In this document: positions 1 through 7,851 of the stretch, in pieces
How the letters are laid out: each line of letters starts with the position of its first letter
Numbering within the stretch: position 1 is the stretch's first letter
Assembly (NCBI GenBank): GCA_944385035.1
Contig: CALWVV010000019.1
Span: forward strand, 1 to 39,485
Direction: 5' to 3'
Origin: an uncultured Oscillospiraceae bacterium
GTDB lineage: Bacteria; Bacillota; Clostridia; Oscillospirales; Oscillospiraceae
DNA length: 39,485 bases
Notes under the pieces: model-generated
What the model was told of the DNA's origin: nothing
The model's database searches: none
The model's input: only the letters and a program-made list of their open reading frames with translations
Translations under genes and position numbers: made by a program

Positions 1-188
1 AAACTGTCCATGGAGCGCTCTTCTGCCATTAGATTCTGGGTATCCATGATCCGCAGCACCAGTTTTCTCTCCGGTTTTTCCAGTCGCTCAATGAGCTGAC
101 GGTGGCAAACTTCAATTTCCTGTTCAGCTTCTGCCATGGGCACAGGTGTATAAAATCTATCATACAGCAGTTTCAGTGTATTGCGCAT
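1..188 (-). CDS. DUF6809-like small protein, N-terminal part
   Basis: The gene is read leftward and runs off the window edge, leaving about 62 residues. It starts MRNTLKLLYDRF and continues with a charged helical segment containing LEKPERKLVLRIMD. The LYDxxxxP opening, the following Glu/Arg-rich helix and the later Met-Asp-Ser-Phe resemble the short DUF6809 proteins common in Clostridia, whose function is unknown. The ATG at 188 is preceded by an AAGGGGG ribosome site about 8 bases upstream, which fixes the start. The family call is from pattern memory and moderate only. Confidence 0.65.
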   Translation of the reverse strand, partial: MRNTLKLLYDRFYTPVPMAEAEQEIEVCHRQLIERLEKPERKLVLRIMDTQNLMAEERSMDS

Positions 189-313
189 ATTATCCTACCC
201 CCTTGTAGCAAGACAACATACCACAAGCGGATAGAAAAAGCCACAACAATATTTGCATCACTGCAATTTAACTGCATCCAAATTTCGGAAGTTGTTTTTG
301 TGAAGCATAGGCC

Positions 314-351
314 AAAATGAAGGCATATGGAACACCACATGCCCTCATTTT
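314..351 (-). terminator. Intrinsic terminator (second of two)
   Basis: Arms of 16 nt at 314-329 and 336-351 enclose a 6-nt loop. On the minus strand all positions pair, two of them as G·U, and the stem ends in TTTT. It lies 150 bp beyond the first transketolase terminator and 126 bp before the DUF6809-like gene. It could end a small RNA or act as a backup terminator. Confidence 0.55.
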
Positions 352-465
352 CCCCATATACGGCTGGGGCTTAACCCGTATCGAGAGATCGTTTTTCGCA
401 GCACTTCTCAAATAGCGGGGGCGAGGACAGTTAACCGGCTGTTTTCGCCCTTTTCTGACGTGCGC

Positions 466-501
466 AAAAAGAAGGGCCTGCGGATTTTCCGCAGGCTCTT
501 C
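466..501 (-). terminator. Intrinsic terminator of the transketolase unit
   Basis: A 14-bp stem with one G·U pair (arms 471-484 and 488-501) has a 3-nt loop and is followed on the minus strand by TTTTT. It lies about 120 bp beyond the stop codon of the C-terminal transketolase gene. Confidence 0.75.
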
Positions 502-620
502 CACGCTGATGCGCAAAATCGGTTTTTTGTTGTCCTTTTGCGGGGGTGCCTATGGGGCACAGGCGTTTTTTGTTCTGTATAGGCTCGCCGTCCTCAAGGC
601 GGCAGCCCCCATTTGATCCA

Positions 621-1562
621 TTACTTGCAGAAGTCCTTTGCGACCTCCACAATGTGCTCCGCGCACAGGCCGAACTGCTTGAGCAGGGCGGCGGCGGGGC
701 CGGAGTGGCCAAACTCGTCGTTCACGCCGATGCGGCGCACGGGAACAGGACACTTCTCACTCACAAGACCGCATACGGCCTCACCCAGACCACCCAGAAT
801 GGAGTGCTCCTCGCAGGTAATGATCTTCCCGCACTCCTGGGCTGCCTTCAGCACCAGCTCCTCGTCCAGAGGCTTCACCGTGGCCATGTTGATGACCCGT
901 GCGGAGATTCCGGCCTCCTTCAGAACTTTTCCGGCCTCCATCGCCTCGGCTACCATCAAGCCGTTGGCGATAATGGCCACGTCGGTGCCCTCCTGGAGGA
1001 CCTCGCCCTTGCCGATCTCAAAGGTATAGTTGGCCTCGTCGTGGAACACAGGAACGGCGGAGCGGCCAAAGCGCATATAGACCGGGCCCACATGCTCATA
1101 GGCGGCCTTTACCATGGCCTTTGCCTCCACGTCGTCGGCGGGGGACATGACCACCATGCCGGGGATGGAGCGCATCAGGGCGTAGTCCTCGCAGCACTGG
1201 TGGGAGGCTCCGTCCTCGCCCACGGAGATGCCGCCGTGGGTGGCGCCGATCTTCACATTCAGGTGGGGGTAGCCGATGGAGTTGCGCACCTGCTCAAAGG
1301 CGCGCCCGGCAGCGAACATGGCAAAGCTGGAGGCAAAGGGCACCAATCCCATGGTGGAGGCTCCGGCGGCCACTGCCATCATGTTGCCCTCGGCAATGCC
1401 GCAGTTGAAGTGGCGGTCGGGATAGGCCTTCTTAAAGGTACCCGTCTTGGTGGCTCCGGCCAGGTCCGCGTCAAAGACAATAACGTCCTCGTGCTCCGCG
1501 GCCAGCTCCTTCAGAGCGTTGCCATAGCTTTCGCGGGTCGCGATCTTCTTCACATCTGCCAT
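621..1562 (-). CDS. tkt: Transketolase, C-terminal subunit
   Basis: 313 residues. It carries the pyrimidine-binding (Pyr) and C-terminal domains of transketolase, a thiamine-diphosphate enzyme that moves two-carbon units between sugar phosphates in the non-oxidative pentose phosphate pathway. Visible landmarks are FNCGIAEGNMMAVAAG, which contains the Glu that activates the cofactor (near residue 58), and GATHGGISVGEDGASHQ. The C-terminal domain begins near residue 190 (VAIIANG). Split transketolase is normal in many Clostridia and Archaea. The start is 1 bp after the N-terminal gene's stop, and its GGAGG site lies inside that gene, so the halves are translationally linked and should form the active enzyme together. 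Confidence 0.95.
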   Translation of the reverse strand: MADVKKIATRESYGNALKELAAEHEDVIVFDADLAGATKTGTFKKAYPDRHFNCGIAEGNMMAVAAGASTMGLVPFASSFAMFAAGRAFEQVRNSIGYPHLNVKIGATHGGISVGEDGASHQCCEDYALMRSIPGMVVMSPADDVEAKAMVKAAYEHVGPVYMRFGRSAVPVFHDEANYTFEIGKGEVLQEGTDVAIIANGLMVAEAMEAGKVLKEAGISARVINMATVKPLDEELVLKAAQECGKIITCEEHSILGGLGEAVCGLVSEKCPVPVRRIGVNDEFGHSGPAAALLKQFGLCAEHIVEVAKDFCK

Positions 1563-1563
1563 C

Positions 1564-2409
1564 TTACATCGCCTCCAGTTCCGCCAGCTGAGCCTTAAGC
1601 TCCTTCATGGCAATTGCATATTCCTCATCGTTGGGGGCCTTGCCGTGCCAGCCCACCTGGTTCTCCATGTAGCTGACGCCCTTGCCCTTGGTGGTCTTCA
1701 TCACAATGGCAAAGGGCACACCCTTTGTCTGGCGGGCCTTGGCAAAGGCGGCCTCTATCTGGTCAAAGTCGTGTCCGTCGATCTCCGCCACCTCAAAGCC
1801 AAAGGCACGCAGCTTCTCGGGGATGGGATAGGGACTCATGACCTCGTCGATCCTACCGTCGATCTGCAGGCCGTTGTTGTCGATGATCACGCACAGGTTG
1901 TCCAGCTTATAGTGGTGGGCGAACATCATGGCCTCCCACACCTGGCCCTCTTCGATCTCACCGTCGCCCAGCAGGGCATACACCCGGCAGTCCATCCCCT
2001 TGTGCTTGGCAGCCAGAGCCATACCGGCTGCAGCAGAGATGCCCTGGCCCAGAGAACCGGTGGACATATCCACACCGGGGGTCTCGTTCATGTTGGGGTG
2101 GCCCTGGAGGTAGCTGCCGATATGGCGCAGGGTGGGCAGATCCTCCACAGGGAAGAAGCCCCGGTTGGCCAGAGCGGCATACAGCCCAGGGGCAGTGTGC
2201 CCCTTGGAGAGGACAAAACGGTCCCGCTCCTCCCACTTGGGGTTCTTGGGGTCCACCTTCATCTCTTTAAAATAGAGGTATGTAAACAGGTCCGCGGCGG
2301 ACAGGCTTCCGCCGGGATGGCCCGCCTTGGCGCCGTAGGTGCCTTCAATGACTCCCATGCGCACCTTACAGGCGGTCACCATGAGCTGCTTTTTCTCGCT
2401 GGCTGTCAT
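1564..2409 (-). CDS. tkt: Transketolase, N-terminal subunit
   Basis: 281 residues forming the pyrophosphate-binding (PP) domain of split transketolase. GHPGGSLSAADL, VLSKGHTAPGLYA, GSLGQGISAAAGMA and GDGEIEEGQVWEA are all present. The last is the GDG-x(n)-N magnesium-diphosphate motif, completed by DNNGLQIDG. The ATG at 2409 is chosen over the longer reading because GAAAGGGAG sits 7 bases upstream of it. A good promoter (2475-2503) lies ahead. Between promoter and gene is a 19-bp palindrome almost identical to one in front of the iclR operon, suggesting shared control by that regulator. Confidence 0.95.
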   Translation of the reverse strand: MTASEKKQLMVTACKVRMGVIEGTYGAKAGHPGGSLSAADLFTYLYFKEMKVDPKNPKWEERDRFVLSKGHTAPGLYAALANRGFFPVEDLPTLRHIGSYLQGHPNMNETPGVDMSTGSLGQGISAAAGMALAAKHKGMDCRVYALLGDGEIEEGQVWEAMMFAHHYKLDNLCVIIDNNGLQIDGRIDEVMSPYPIPEKLRAFGFEVAEIDGHDFDQIEAAFAKARQTKGVPFAIVMKTTKGKGVSYMENQVGWHGKAPNDEEYAIAMKELKAQLAELEAM

Positions 2410-2436
2410 AGCGTTCTCCCTTTCATCAAAAGATAT

Positions 2437-2455
2437 CGTTCTCCTATAGAAAACG
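2437..2455. promoter_or_regulatory. Putative IclR-type operator before transketolase
   Basis: The 7-5-7 palindrome CGTTCTC-N5-GAAAACG has one mismatch and lies about 14-32 bases after the predicted transcription start. It aligns without gaps to the palindrome at 26092-26110, including the flanking TAT, and sits at the same distance from its promoter. This is sequence inference; no binding is shown. Confidence 0.6.
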
Positions 2456-2474
2456 GCCAAATTGGTTACAAATC

Positions 2475-2503
2475 ATTATAAAACAGGCCCGTTAAAATTA
2501 CAA
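2475..2503 (-). promoter_or_regulatory. Sigma-A-type promoter of the transketolase pair
   Basis: TTGTAA and TATAAT are separated by 17 bp on the minus strand (-35 at 2498-2503, -10 at 2475-2480). The promoter starts directly after the lipoprotein terminator. Confidence 0.8.
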
Positions 2504-2513
2504 GAGGGCGCAC

Positions 2514-2546
2514 AAAAAAAGCCCGTCCTGCCGTGGCAGGACGGGT
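2514..2546 (-). terminator. Intrinsic terminator of the GerMN lipoprotein gene
   Basis: Arms 2521-2532 and 2535-2546 (GCCCGTCCTGCC with its complement) are followed on the minus strand by seven T. Confidence 0.85.
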
Positions 2547-2559
2547 CTTGCTTGTGCGT

Positions 2560-3180
2560 TTACTGTGCCTCGCCTGAGGGGAAAGCGGTATAGGCCTCAT
2601 CGGCGGAGATGGTCACGCCGATGTCCTCCAGCACCAGATCCCCGCCATCCGCGGCGGTGAAATAGACCTCAACGGTGCCGTCCTCGGTGCCGACCCACTT
2701 CTCAAGCGTTCTCTTGATGCTGTCCAGAATGGTCTGATCCAGCTGTCTGGCATCCAGGACATGGAACTCTTCCTTCTGCTCCTGGGGAGGACCCACATAC
2801 AAAGCGCTGGTCTCAGCAAAGGACACCACGATCTTTCCGTTGCCCTCCACGGCGCTCACCACATCCAGATTCCAGCCGGTCAGTTCGGCCATGCTCTGAA
2901 TAATGGACTCAGGAGTGACCTCCCCGGAAATCTCCTGGGTATAGACGTAAAAGTCGCCGTCTCTTCCTACGTAGAGGCTGACACTTTCCGTCTCCTGCTG
3001 GGAAGTGGAAGCGCTGCTTCCCGCACTGCTCATATCGCCGCCGGAGCTGGAGGCTGAGCTGGAAATGGAGCTGGAACTGCCGCCCGCAGAGGAAGAGGCA
3101 GGTTCCTTCTCCCCACCGGAGCAGGAGGTCAGGGCCAGCAGCAGGGCGCCGGCACAGGTGATGGCTAGCATTCGTTTCAT
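2560..3180 (-). CDS. GerMN-domain lipoprotein
   Basis: 206 residues. The start at 3180 has AAAGGAG 8 bases upstream. The protein opens with a short basic region, a hydrophobic stretch and the lipobox LTSC, so it is probably exported and lipid-anchored. A Ser/Ala/Gly-rich linker of about 40 residues follows. From about residue 65 a domain of the GerMN type begins (SVSLYVGRDGDFYVY, TGWNLDVVSAVEGNGKIVVSF, LDQTILDSIKRTL). In Bacillus GerM and related lipoproteins this domain is linked to sporulation and cell-wall functions. The exact role here is not visible. It may be transcribed on its own, but no strong promoter was seen in the 135 bp before it. Confidence 0.75.
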   Translation of the reverse strand: MKRMLAITCAGALLLALTSCSGGEKEPASSSAGGSSSSISSSASSSGGDMSSAGSSASTSQQETESVSLYVGRDGDFYVYTQEISGEVTPESIIQSMAELTGWNLDVVSAVEGNGKIVVSFAETSALYVGPPQEQKEEFHVLDARQLDQTILDSIKRTLEKWVGTEDGTVEVYFTAADGGDLVLEDIGVTISADEAYTAFPSGEAQ

Positions 3181-3316
3181 CGTTTGTTCTCCTTTCTTGG
3201 ACGCCGCCCCTCCCGGAGTGGAGGGGACGGACCGGGGGAACACCTGGGTGTCCCCTTCGGTAGGTGCCATCATACCCGACATCCGTGAAGAAATCATGGC
3301 TCCAATATGAACTTTC

Positions 3317-4414
3317 CTAAAACGTTTTCTGAAGTTTCTGTTCCATCAAAACCAGATTTTTTTGCAGCCGCTCATTGCCCGGCTCCTTTTCCAGCGCCTT
3401 TTTCACCTCTTCCACCGCTTGGGCATAGGCTCCGGTGCGGTAGTAGGCCATGGCACGCAGATCATAGGGAAGGCTGCCCCAGGCCTCGGCCTCACAGATG
3501 TAGCTGGCCGGCCGTTCGGTGATGGCCAGAGCACAGGCGGTAAAATACAGCACTCCCTCCCACTCTCCCTGGAGATAGAGCATAAAAGCCAGATCCATAT
3601 AGGGCTCCCGCAGGTGGGGGGCCTCGGTAATGGCCCGGAGGTACCAGTCCCTGGCCTCCAGCTTCTCCCCTTTGTTCCAATAGGCCTTGGCAATGTAGCG
3701 CATGGAGGCCGCCCGCTCATCCCGCCAGGTGGCCCTTGGAAGGGCAAGGTGGCGCTTCAGCGTGCGGATACAGTCGTCCCACCGGCGGCGGTAAAGGTAC
3801 TCCCGCCCCAGATAATGGACGTTCCGGTCATCCTCCGGAGCCTCCTTCACCGACAGCTCCAGAAGAGGTAAGTACTGTGCCCTGGACTTCTTCGGGTCTG
3901 GGTGGTGGTCCAGTTGGATGCCCTCCGCCCGCACCATGGGGCCCTCCCGCCCCTCGCCCGTCCATTCCAGCACCTCATGGACCGGATGGACCCATTGGTA
4001 GCCACGGCGGGCGTGGATCTTCTCGTACCAGAAGGTCACCCCCTCTGACCCGTCCGCGTTAAAGGACCAGGTATAGCGGTAATTGGCCCGCCCTGCCCCC
4101 GGCACCCAGGCCCGCTCCAGTTTTTCCCGCCAGCCGGGATGAAAGACCTCATCCAGATCGGTACACACACAGATGTCCACGTCCTCGTCCACCAGCTCCA
4201 TGGAGCGGTTTCGGGCCACGTCAAAACGCCAGGGAACGATTGTTTCCACCGTGACCTGTGCCCCCCGCGCTCTCAGCCGCTGCACCGTGTCGTCCTCTGA
4301 CCCGGTATCCAGCACCACCACCTGGTCCGCCTCGGACATGGAATCCATCCACCGGTCTACAAACTGACTCTCATTTTTACAGATGGCATAGACCCAAACC
4401 TTATATTGACTCAT
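3317..4414 (-). CDS. Family 2 glycosyltransferase with TPR-like C-terminus
   Basis: 365 residues, start at 4414 with an AAAGGGGGG site. The N-terminal GT-A fold shows ICKNE near residue 11, VLDTGSEDDT near 35 and the metal-binding DLD at about 86-88 (CTDLDEVF). From about residue 190 the chain becomes a series of helix pairs with a TPR look (RYIAKAYWNKGEKLEARDWYLRAI, AYYRTGAYAQAVEEVKKALEKEPGNERL). No signal peptide or membrane segment is present, so it should act in the cytoplasm. It lies 63 bp after a collagen-like gene full of Gly-Pro-Thr triplets, and by analogy with the SgtA-BclA3 pair of Clostridioides difficile it probably glycosylates those threonines. The acceptor is inferred. Confidence 0.85.
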   Translation of the reverse strand: MSQYKVWVYAICKNESQFVDRWMDSMSEADQVVVLDTGSEDDTVQRLRARGAQVTVETIVPWRFDVARNRSMELVDEDVDICVCTDLDEVFHPGWREKLERAWVPGAGRANYRYTWSFNADGSEGVTFWYEKIHARRGYQWVHPVHEVLEWTGEGREGPMVRAEGIQLDHHPDPKKSRAQYLPLLELSVKEAPEDDRNVHYLGREYLYRRRWDDCIRTLKRHLALPRATWRDERAASMRYIAKAYWNKGEKLEARDWYLRAITEAPHLREPYMDLAFMLYLQGEWEGVLYFTACALAITERPASYICEAEAWGSLPYDLRAMAYYRTGAYAQAVEEVKKALEKEPGNERLQKNLVLMEQKLQKTF

Positions 4415-4433
4415 AAGTCCCCCCTTTGAAAGG

Positions 4434-4459
4434 GCCGGCACCCCCGAAGGGGCGCCGGC
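4434..4459 (-). other. Intercistronic hairpin with UUCG loop
   Basis: An 11-bp stem (GCCGGCGCCCC with its complement, one G·U) is capped by the very stable C(UUCG)G tetraloop on the minus-strand RNA. No T-run follows, so it is not a classical terminator. It sits between the collagen-like gene and the glycosyltransferase and could stabilise the upstream message or set unequal expression. Confidence 0.6.
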
Positions 4460-4477
4460 TGCAGGTTTTACACGAAC

Positions 4478-5812
4478 TTATTCGGCCAGGATGCCTACCG
4501 CGCGCAGGCTGGAGAGCAGCTGGTTGAAGGCCGTGACCACGTCGCTGGTGCTGGTGGCATTGGGCACCGCCGCCGCCCGTGCCAGCAGTCCGCTCGGGCC
4601 GGTGGGGCCAGTAGGACCGGTGGGACCGGTGGCACCCTCCGCGCCCGCAGGTCCCTGGGCACCGGCAGGGCCTTCCGGCCCAGTGGGGCCAGTGGGACCG
4701 GTCTCGCCAGTATCACCCTTCGCGCCGGCAGGACCCGCAGGACCCGTATCGCCGGTATCACCTTTAGCCCCCTGGGGTCCAGCAGGGCCGGTGGGACCGG
4801 TAGCGCCTTCCGCTCCAGCGGTACCCTGGGGACCCGTGGGACCGGTAGGACCAGTAGGCCCGGTGGGACCAGTGGCGCCCTCCGCGCCCGCAGGTCCCTG
4901 GGCACCGGCAGGGCCTTCCGGCCCGGTGGGGCCAGTGGGGCCATCCGCTCCAGCCTGACCCTGAGGCCCGGTGGGACCAGTAGGACCGGTGGCGCCAGTA
5001 CCCGCAGGGCCAGTGGGTCCAGTGGGACCAGTGACTCCGGCAGGGCCGGTAGGTCCGGTGGGACCGGTCACACCGGCAGGGCCGGAGGGGCCAGTGGCAC
5101 CTTGGATTCCCTGGGGCCCGGTGGGGCCAGTGGGACCCTGGACAGAAACCAACTCATAATCTGCAGAACTGCCCGGTGTGCCGGTGGGGTTTCCGATCCG
5201 GGCCCGGTACAGGCTTCCGTTATAGGTGACAAAATCGCCCAGAGCATAGGGAGTGCCGGGAACAAAGGTAGTCACCGTCTGTAACCCCTCTCCCATGGGC
5301 CCGGTGGGACCAGTGGGGCCCGTGGGGCCCTGAAGTCCCTGGGGACCAGTGGGTCCGGTGGGACCGGGGATGCCGTTGGGGCCGGGAATCCCCTGAGGCC
5401 CGGTGGGTCCGGTGGCGCCGTTGGGGCCGGGATAGCCCTGGGGGCCAGTGGGTCCGGTGGGACCGGCAGGGCCGGTGGGTCCGGTGGGACCGCTCACCGG
5501 ACCGGGACAGGGAGGTACGGGACCGGGACCAGGACAGGGAGGCACCGGGTTGGGGCCTGGGCAGGGAGGCACCGGCCAAGGATTGGGGCAGGGGTCCGGA
5601 CGGGGGCAGGGATCCGGACAGGGGCAGGGATTGTGCCCATGGCAGGGAGGTACCGGAGGCATGGGCGGAGTGGGACAGCAGCCGGAATTGCAGCCGCAGC
5701 CGGAATTGCAGCCGCAGCCGGAATTGCAGCCGCAGCCGCTGTTTCCGCTCAGATAGGCCACGACCCCGTCTCTGCGGCTCTGCTCCCACTCAGAAGCATA
5801 GCATCGTTTCAT
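4478..5812 (-). CDS. Collagen-like (Gly-Pro-Thr) surface/exosporium protein
   Basis: 444 residues, start at 5812 with AAGGAG 7 bases upstream. Order of parts: short head (1-22); three tandem CNSGCG-type cysteine repeats (about 25-46); Pro/Cys-rich stretch (47-106); Gly-X-Y collagen block (about 107-174); a 50-residue globular insert with [16 protein letters not shown] (176-225) resembling small carbohydrate-binding folds; a longer collagen block (226-408); and a 35-residue tail ending [16 protein letters not shown], a helical tip like those that trimerise BclA-like and phage fibre proteins. There is no Sec signal. The layout fits an exosporium or spore-surface filament, with cysteines for cross-linking and Thr residues as sugar acceptors for the adjacent glycosyltransferase. 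Confidence 0.85.
   Translation of the reverse strand: MKRCYASEWEQSRRDGVVAYLSGNSGCGCNSGCGCNSGCGCNSGCCPTPPMPPVPPCHGHNPCPCPDPCPRPDPCPNPWPVPPCPGPNPVPPCPGPGPVPPCPGPVSGPTGPTGPAGPTGPTGPQGYPGPNGATGPTGPQGIPGPNGIPGPTGPTGPQGLQGPTGPTGPTGPMGEGLQTVTTFVPGTPYALGDFVTYNGSLYRARIGNPTGTPGSSADYELVSVQGPTGPTGPQGIQGATGPSGPAGVTGPTGPTGPAGVTGPTGPTGPAGTGATGPTGPTGPQGQAGADGPTGPTGPEGPAGAQGPAGAEGATGPTGPTGPTGPTGPQGTAGAEGATGPTGPAGPQGAKGDTGDTGPAGPAGAKGDTGETGPTGPTGPEGPAGAQGPAGAEGATGPTGPTGPTGPSGLLARAAAVPNATSTSDVVTAFNQLLSSLRAVGILAE
4590..5500. repeat. Collagen-coding tandem repeat tract
   Basis: Short-period repeats of 9 and 18 bp encode [12 protein letters not shown] and related triplets, interrupted once at about 5135-5285 by the non-repetitive globular insert. 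The block [19 protein letters not shown] occurs twice (around 4630-4690 and 4870-4930), showing internal duplication. The repeat number is likely to vary between strains. Confidence 0.8.
5679..5732. repeat. Three perfect 18-bp tandem repeats
   Basis: The unit CAGCCGGAATTGCAGCCG is repeated exactly three times, with a fourth partial copy to 5738. On the coding (minus) strand it encodes the Cys-Asn-Ser-Gly-Cys-Gly units near the N-terminus of the collagen-like protein. Confidence 0.85.
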
Positions 5813-5912
5813 AAAACGCTCCTTCTTCAAAGTTGATGGTTGTGGCCATGCCCATCCTCTGGGTACGCCACACTCCATACTATGTTCCCCGCCCACATGG
5901 GTGCGTCCAGCC

Positions 5913-5941
5913 TTTACACAGCCAAAGATTTCTGTCATAAT
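5913..5941 (+). promoter_or_regulatory. Putative promoter of glpK
   Basis: TTTACA (5913-5918) and CATAAT (5936-5941) are 17 bp apart, 27 bp before the GTG start of glycerol kinase. The same 155-bp interval must also hold the promoter of the divergent collagen-like gene, which was not identified. Confidence 0.55.
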
Positions 5942-5967
5942 AGGGGACAAGAAAGGGGGAGCGCGCC

Positions 5968-7461
5968 GTGAAGCAGTATGTCGTCGCCCTGGACCAGGGC
6001 ACCACCAGCAGCCGGTGCATCATCTTTGACCGGGATCAGCGGATCGTGGGAGTGGCCCAACGGGAATTTACCCAGATTTACCCAAAGCCGGGCTGGGTGG
6101 AACACGATCCTATGGAGATCTGGTCCAGCCAGTACTCCGTCCTTACCGAGGCCCTGGCCCAGACGGGCATCGCCCCCGAGGACATTGCCGCCATCGGCAT
6201 CACCAACCAGCGGGAGACCACCATCGTCTGGGATAGACAGACCGGCCGTCCCATCTATAACGCCATTGTCTGGCAGTGCCGGCGCACGGCAGGACTGTGC
6301 GAGGAGCTGAAGAAAGACCAGGCGTTCACCGACTACATCCAGACCCACACTGGCCTTCTCATCGACGCCTATTTCTCTGCCACCAAAATCAAGTGGATTC
6401 TGGACCAGGTGGAGGGGGCCCGGCAGCGGGCAGAGGCGGGAGAGCTTCTCTTTGGCACAGTGGACAGCTGGCTTGTGTGGAAGCTCACCGGCGGAAAGGC
6501 CCACGTCACCGATTACACCAACGCCAGCCGCACCATGCTTTTTGACATTGAGAAGCTATGCTGGGACGCCTCCATCTGTGAAAAGCTGGGCATTCCCCAA
6601 GCCATGCTCCCTCAGGTGATGGACTCCAGCGCCATCTACGGCACCGTCAACCTCCAGGGCGTGGAGGTGCCCATTGCGGGCATCGCAGGGGATCAGCAGG
6701 CCGCCCTCTTCGGCCAGGCCTGTTTTGCTCCGGGCGAGGCCAAAAACACCTACGGGACCGGTTGCTTCCTGCTGATGAACACCGGCAGCCGCCTGTGCCG
6801 CAGCCAGAACGGCCTGGTATCTACCATTGCCGTGGGCCTCAACGGCCAGGTGGAGTACGCCCTGGAGGGCTCTGTCTTTGTCGGCGGGGCGGTCATCCAG
6901 TGGTTGCGGGATGAGCTGCGCTTTATTACCGAATCCAGAGACGCGGAGTATTACGCCTCCAAGGTCCCCGACACAGGGGGCGTCTATCTGGTCCCCGCCT
7001 TTACCGGTCTGGGTGCCCCCCACTGGGACATGTATGCCAGGGGCGCCCTGGTGGGCCTTACCCGCGGCACCAGCCGGGAGCACATCATCCGGGCCGCCCA
7101 GGAGTCCATCGCCTATCAGGTCTATGACCTGGTGGAGGCCATGGAAAAGGACACGGGCATCCCCCTGTCCGCCCTCAACGCCGACGGAGGAGCCAGCCGG
7201 GACAAGTTCCTCATGCAGTTCCAGTCGGACATTTTGAATAAGCCCCTCCACCGCCCCGCCATCACCGAGACCACCGCCCTGGGGGCAGCCTGTCTGGCCG
7301 GGCTGGCCGTGGGCATGTGGAAGGACCGCTCGGAGCTGCGTCAGCGCCGGCTTCTCTCCCAGAACTATGAACCCCACATGGACCAGGCCCGGCGGGAGCA
7401 GCTCCTCCGGGGCTGGCACAAGGCGGTGGGGCGCAGCCTTGACTGGGAAGAGCACACATAA
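5968..7461 (+). CDS. glpK: Glycerol kinase
   Basis: 497 residues, the usual length for GlpK. It phosphorylates glycerol with ATP to glycerol 3-phosphate in the cytoplasm. The FGGY-kinase landmarks are [15 protein letters not shown] at the N-terminus, GITNQRETT with the glycerol-binding Arg-Glu pair, [48 protein letters not shown] and [12 protein letters not shown]. The start is GTG with AAAGGGGGAG upstream. No glycerol facilitator or glpD/glpO is adjacent; a short unknown gene follows after 12 bp. Near identity to the family makes the call secure. Confidence 0.97.
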   Translation: MKQYVVALDQGTTSSRCIIFDRDQRIVGVAQREFTQIYPKPGWVEHDPMEIWSSQYSVLTEALAQTGIAPEDIAAIGITNQRETTIVWDRQTGRPIYNAIVWQCRRTAGLCEELKKDQAFTDYIQTHTGLLIDAYFSATKIKWILDQVEGARQRAEAGELLFGTVDSWLVWKLTGGKAHVTDYTNASRTMLFDIEKLCWDASICEKLGIPQAMLPQVMDSSAIYGTVNLQGVEVPIAGIAGDQQAALFGQACFAPGEAKNTYGTGCFLLMNTGSRLCRSQNGLVSTIAVGLNGQVEYALEGSVFVGGAVIQWLRDELRFITESRDAEYYASKVPDTGGVYLVPAFTGLGAPHWDMYARGALVGLTRGTSREHIIRAAQESIAYQVYDLVEAMEKDTGIPLSALNADGGASRDKFLMQFQSDILNKPLHRPAITETTALGAACLAGLAVGMWKDRSELRQRRLLSQNYEPHMDQARREQLLRGWHKAVGRSLDWEEHT

Positions 7462-7473
7462 GGAGGCACATCC

Positions 7474-7743
7474 ATGTTAAAACCCATTGAGCTGCCCACC
7501 CTCCTCTTTTGGGAGAACGGCAACAGCTGGTACGGCAGCAAGGGCCTGGCCCGCTTTTTTATCAAGCCTGAAAAGCCCGAGGGGGAGGAGGAGCCCCGGC
7601 TGAACGTCCAGCTGTGGCGGGGGCCGCTGTGTATGGACTTAAGCGAGATTCTCTCCACCGCACAATTCCCCGTCACCGAGGAAGGCCTCCAGCAGACCAC
7701 CGCCTGGCTGGAGGAACAGGTCAAAATGCTTAACGAAGGGTAA
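7474..7743 (+). CDS. Small conserved-looking protein of unknown function
   Basis: 89 residues, not recognised. It has a perfect AAGGAGG site 7 bases before its ATG and lies 12 bp after glpK and just before a terminator, so it is very probably translated in the same message. The composition is soluble and slightly acidic, with WENGNSWYGSKGLARFFIKP near the start, a short charged linker (PEGEEEP), then LNVQLWRGP and a helical end. No signal, membrane segment or cysteine cluster is present. A link to glycerol metabolism is suggested only by position. Confidence 0.75.
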   Translation: MLKPIELPTLLFWENGNSWYGSKGLARFFIKPEKPEGEEEPRLNVQLWRGPLCMDLSEILSTAQFPVTEEGLQQTTAWLEEQVKMLNEG

Positions 7744-7753
7744 ATAAGGCTAC

Positions 7754-7791
7754 AAAAAATCCCATCCGTTATCGAACGGATGGGATTTTTT
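7754..7791. terminator. Bidirectional terminator between glpK unit and antiporter
   Basis: Arms of about 16 nt (A6-TCCCATCCGTT and its complement) enclose a short loop, with A6 on one side and T6 on the other. It serves both the rightward glpK unit and the leftward antiporter gene. Confidence 0.9.
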
Positions 7792-7851
7792 AGTTCTTTG
7801 GCAAGGCGTTCCGCTGCCCACAGGCAGTGGAATCAAATAAAATCTGATTTG

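Larger units (their letters stand above)
189..620. other. Gene-free 430-bp stretch rich in hairpins
   Basis: No convincing gene lies here. Read on the minus strand after the transketolase stop, it holds a row of inverted repeats: GGCT-GCCG/CGGC-AGCC (582-607), GTGCC/GGCAC (546-561), a 14-bp stem followed by T5 (466-501), GGGCGA..ACAG/CTGT..TCGCCC (about 421-452), ATACGG/CCGTAT near 355-385, and a 16-bp stem followed by TTTT (314-351). It is either an unusually structured 3' UTR with two terminators or a separate small RNA between the terminators. Confidence 0.6.

Noticed and set aside
546-1598. Long plus-strand reading opposite the C-terminal transketolase gene
   Set aside because: It is an antisense shadow: rich in His/Gly/Leu/Val, no family resemblance and no ribosome site, while the minus strand encodes a clear enzyme.
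3181-3316. Hairpin GGGG-ACACC/GGTGT-CCCC near 3235-3262 as terminator of the glycosyltransferase gene
   Set aside because: No T-run follows on the minus strand, so it cannot be called an intrinsic terminator.
4590-5740. Tandem repeats considered as a CRISPR array
   Set aside because: The repeats are contiguous, without spacers, in frame and encode Gly-X-Y and Cys units.
5813-5940. Sporulation sigma-K/E promoter before the collagen-like gene
   Set aside because: A CATAGTATG segment on the minus strand is suggestive, but neither the full -10 pattern nor a properly spaced -35 could be supported.
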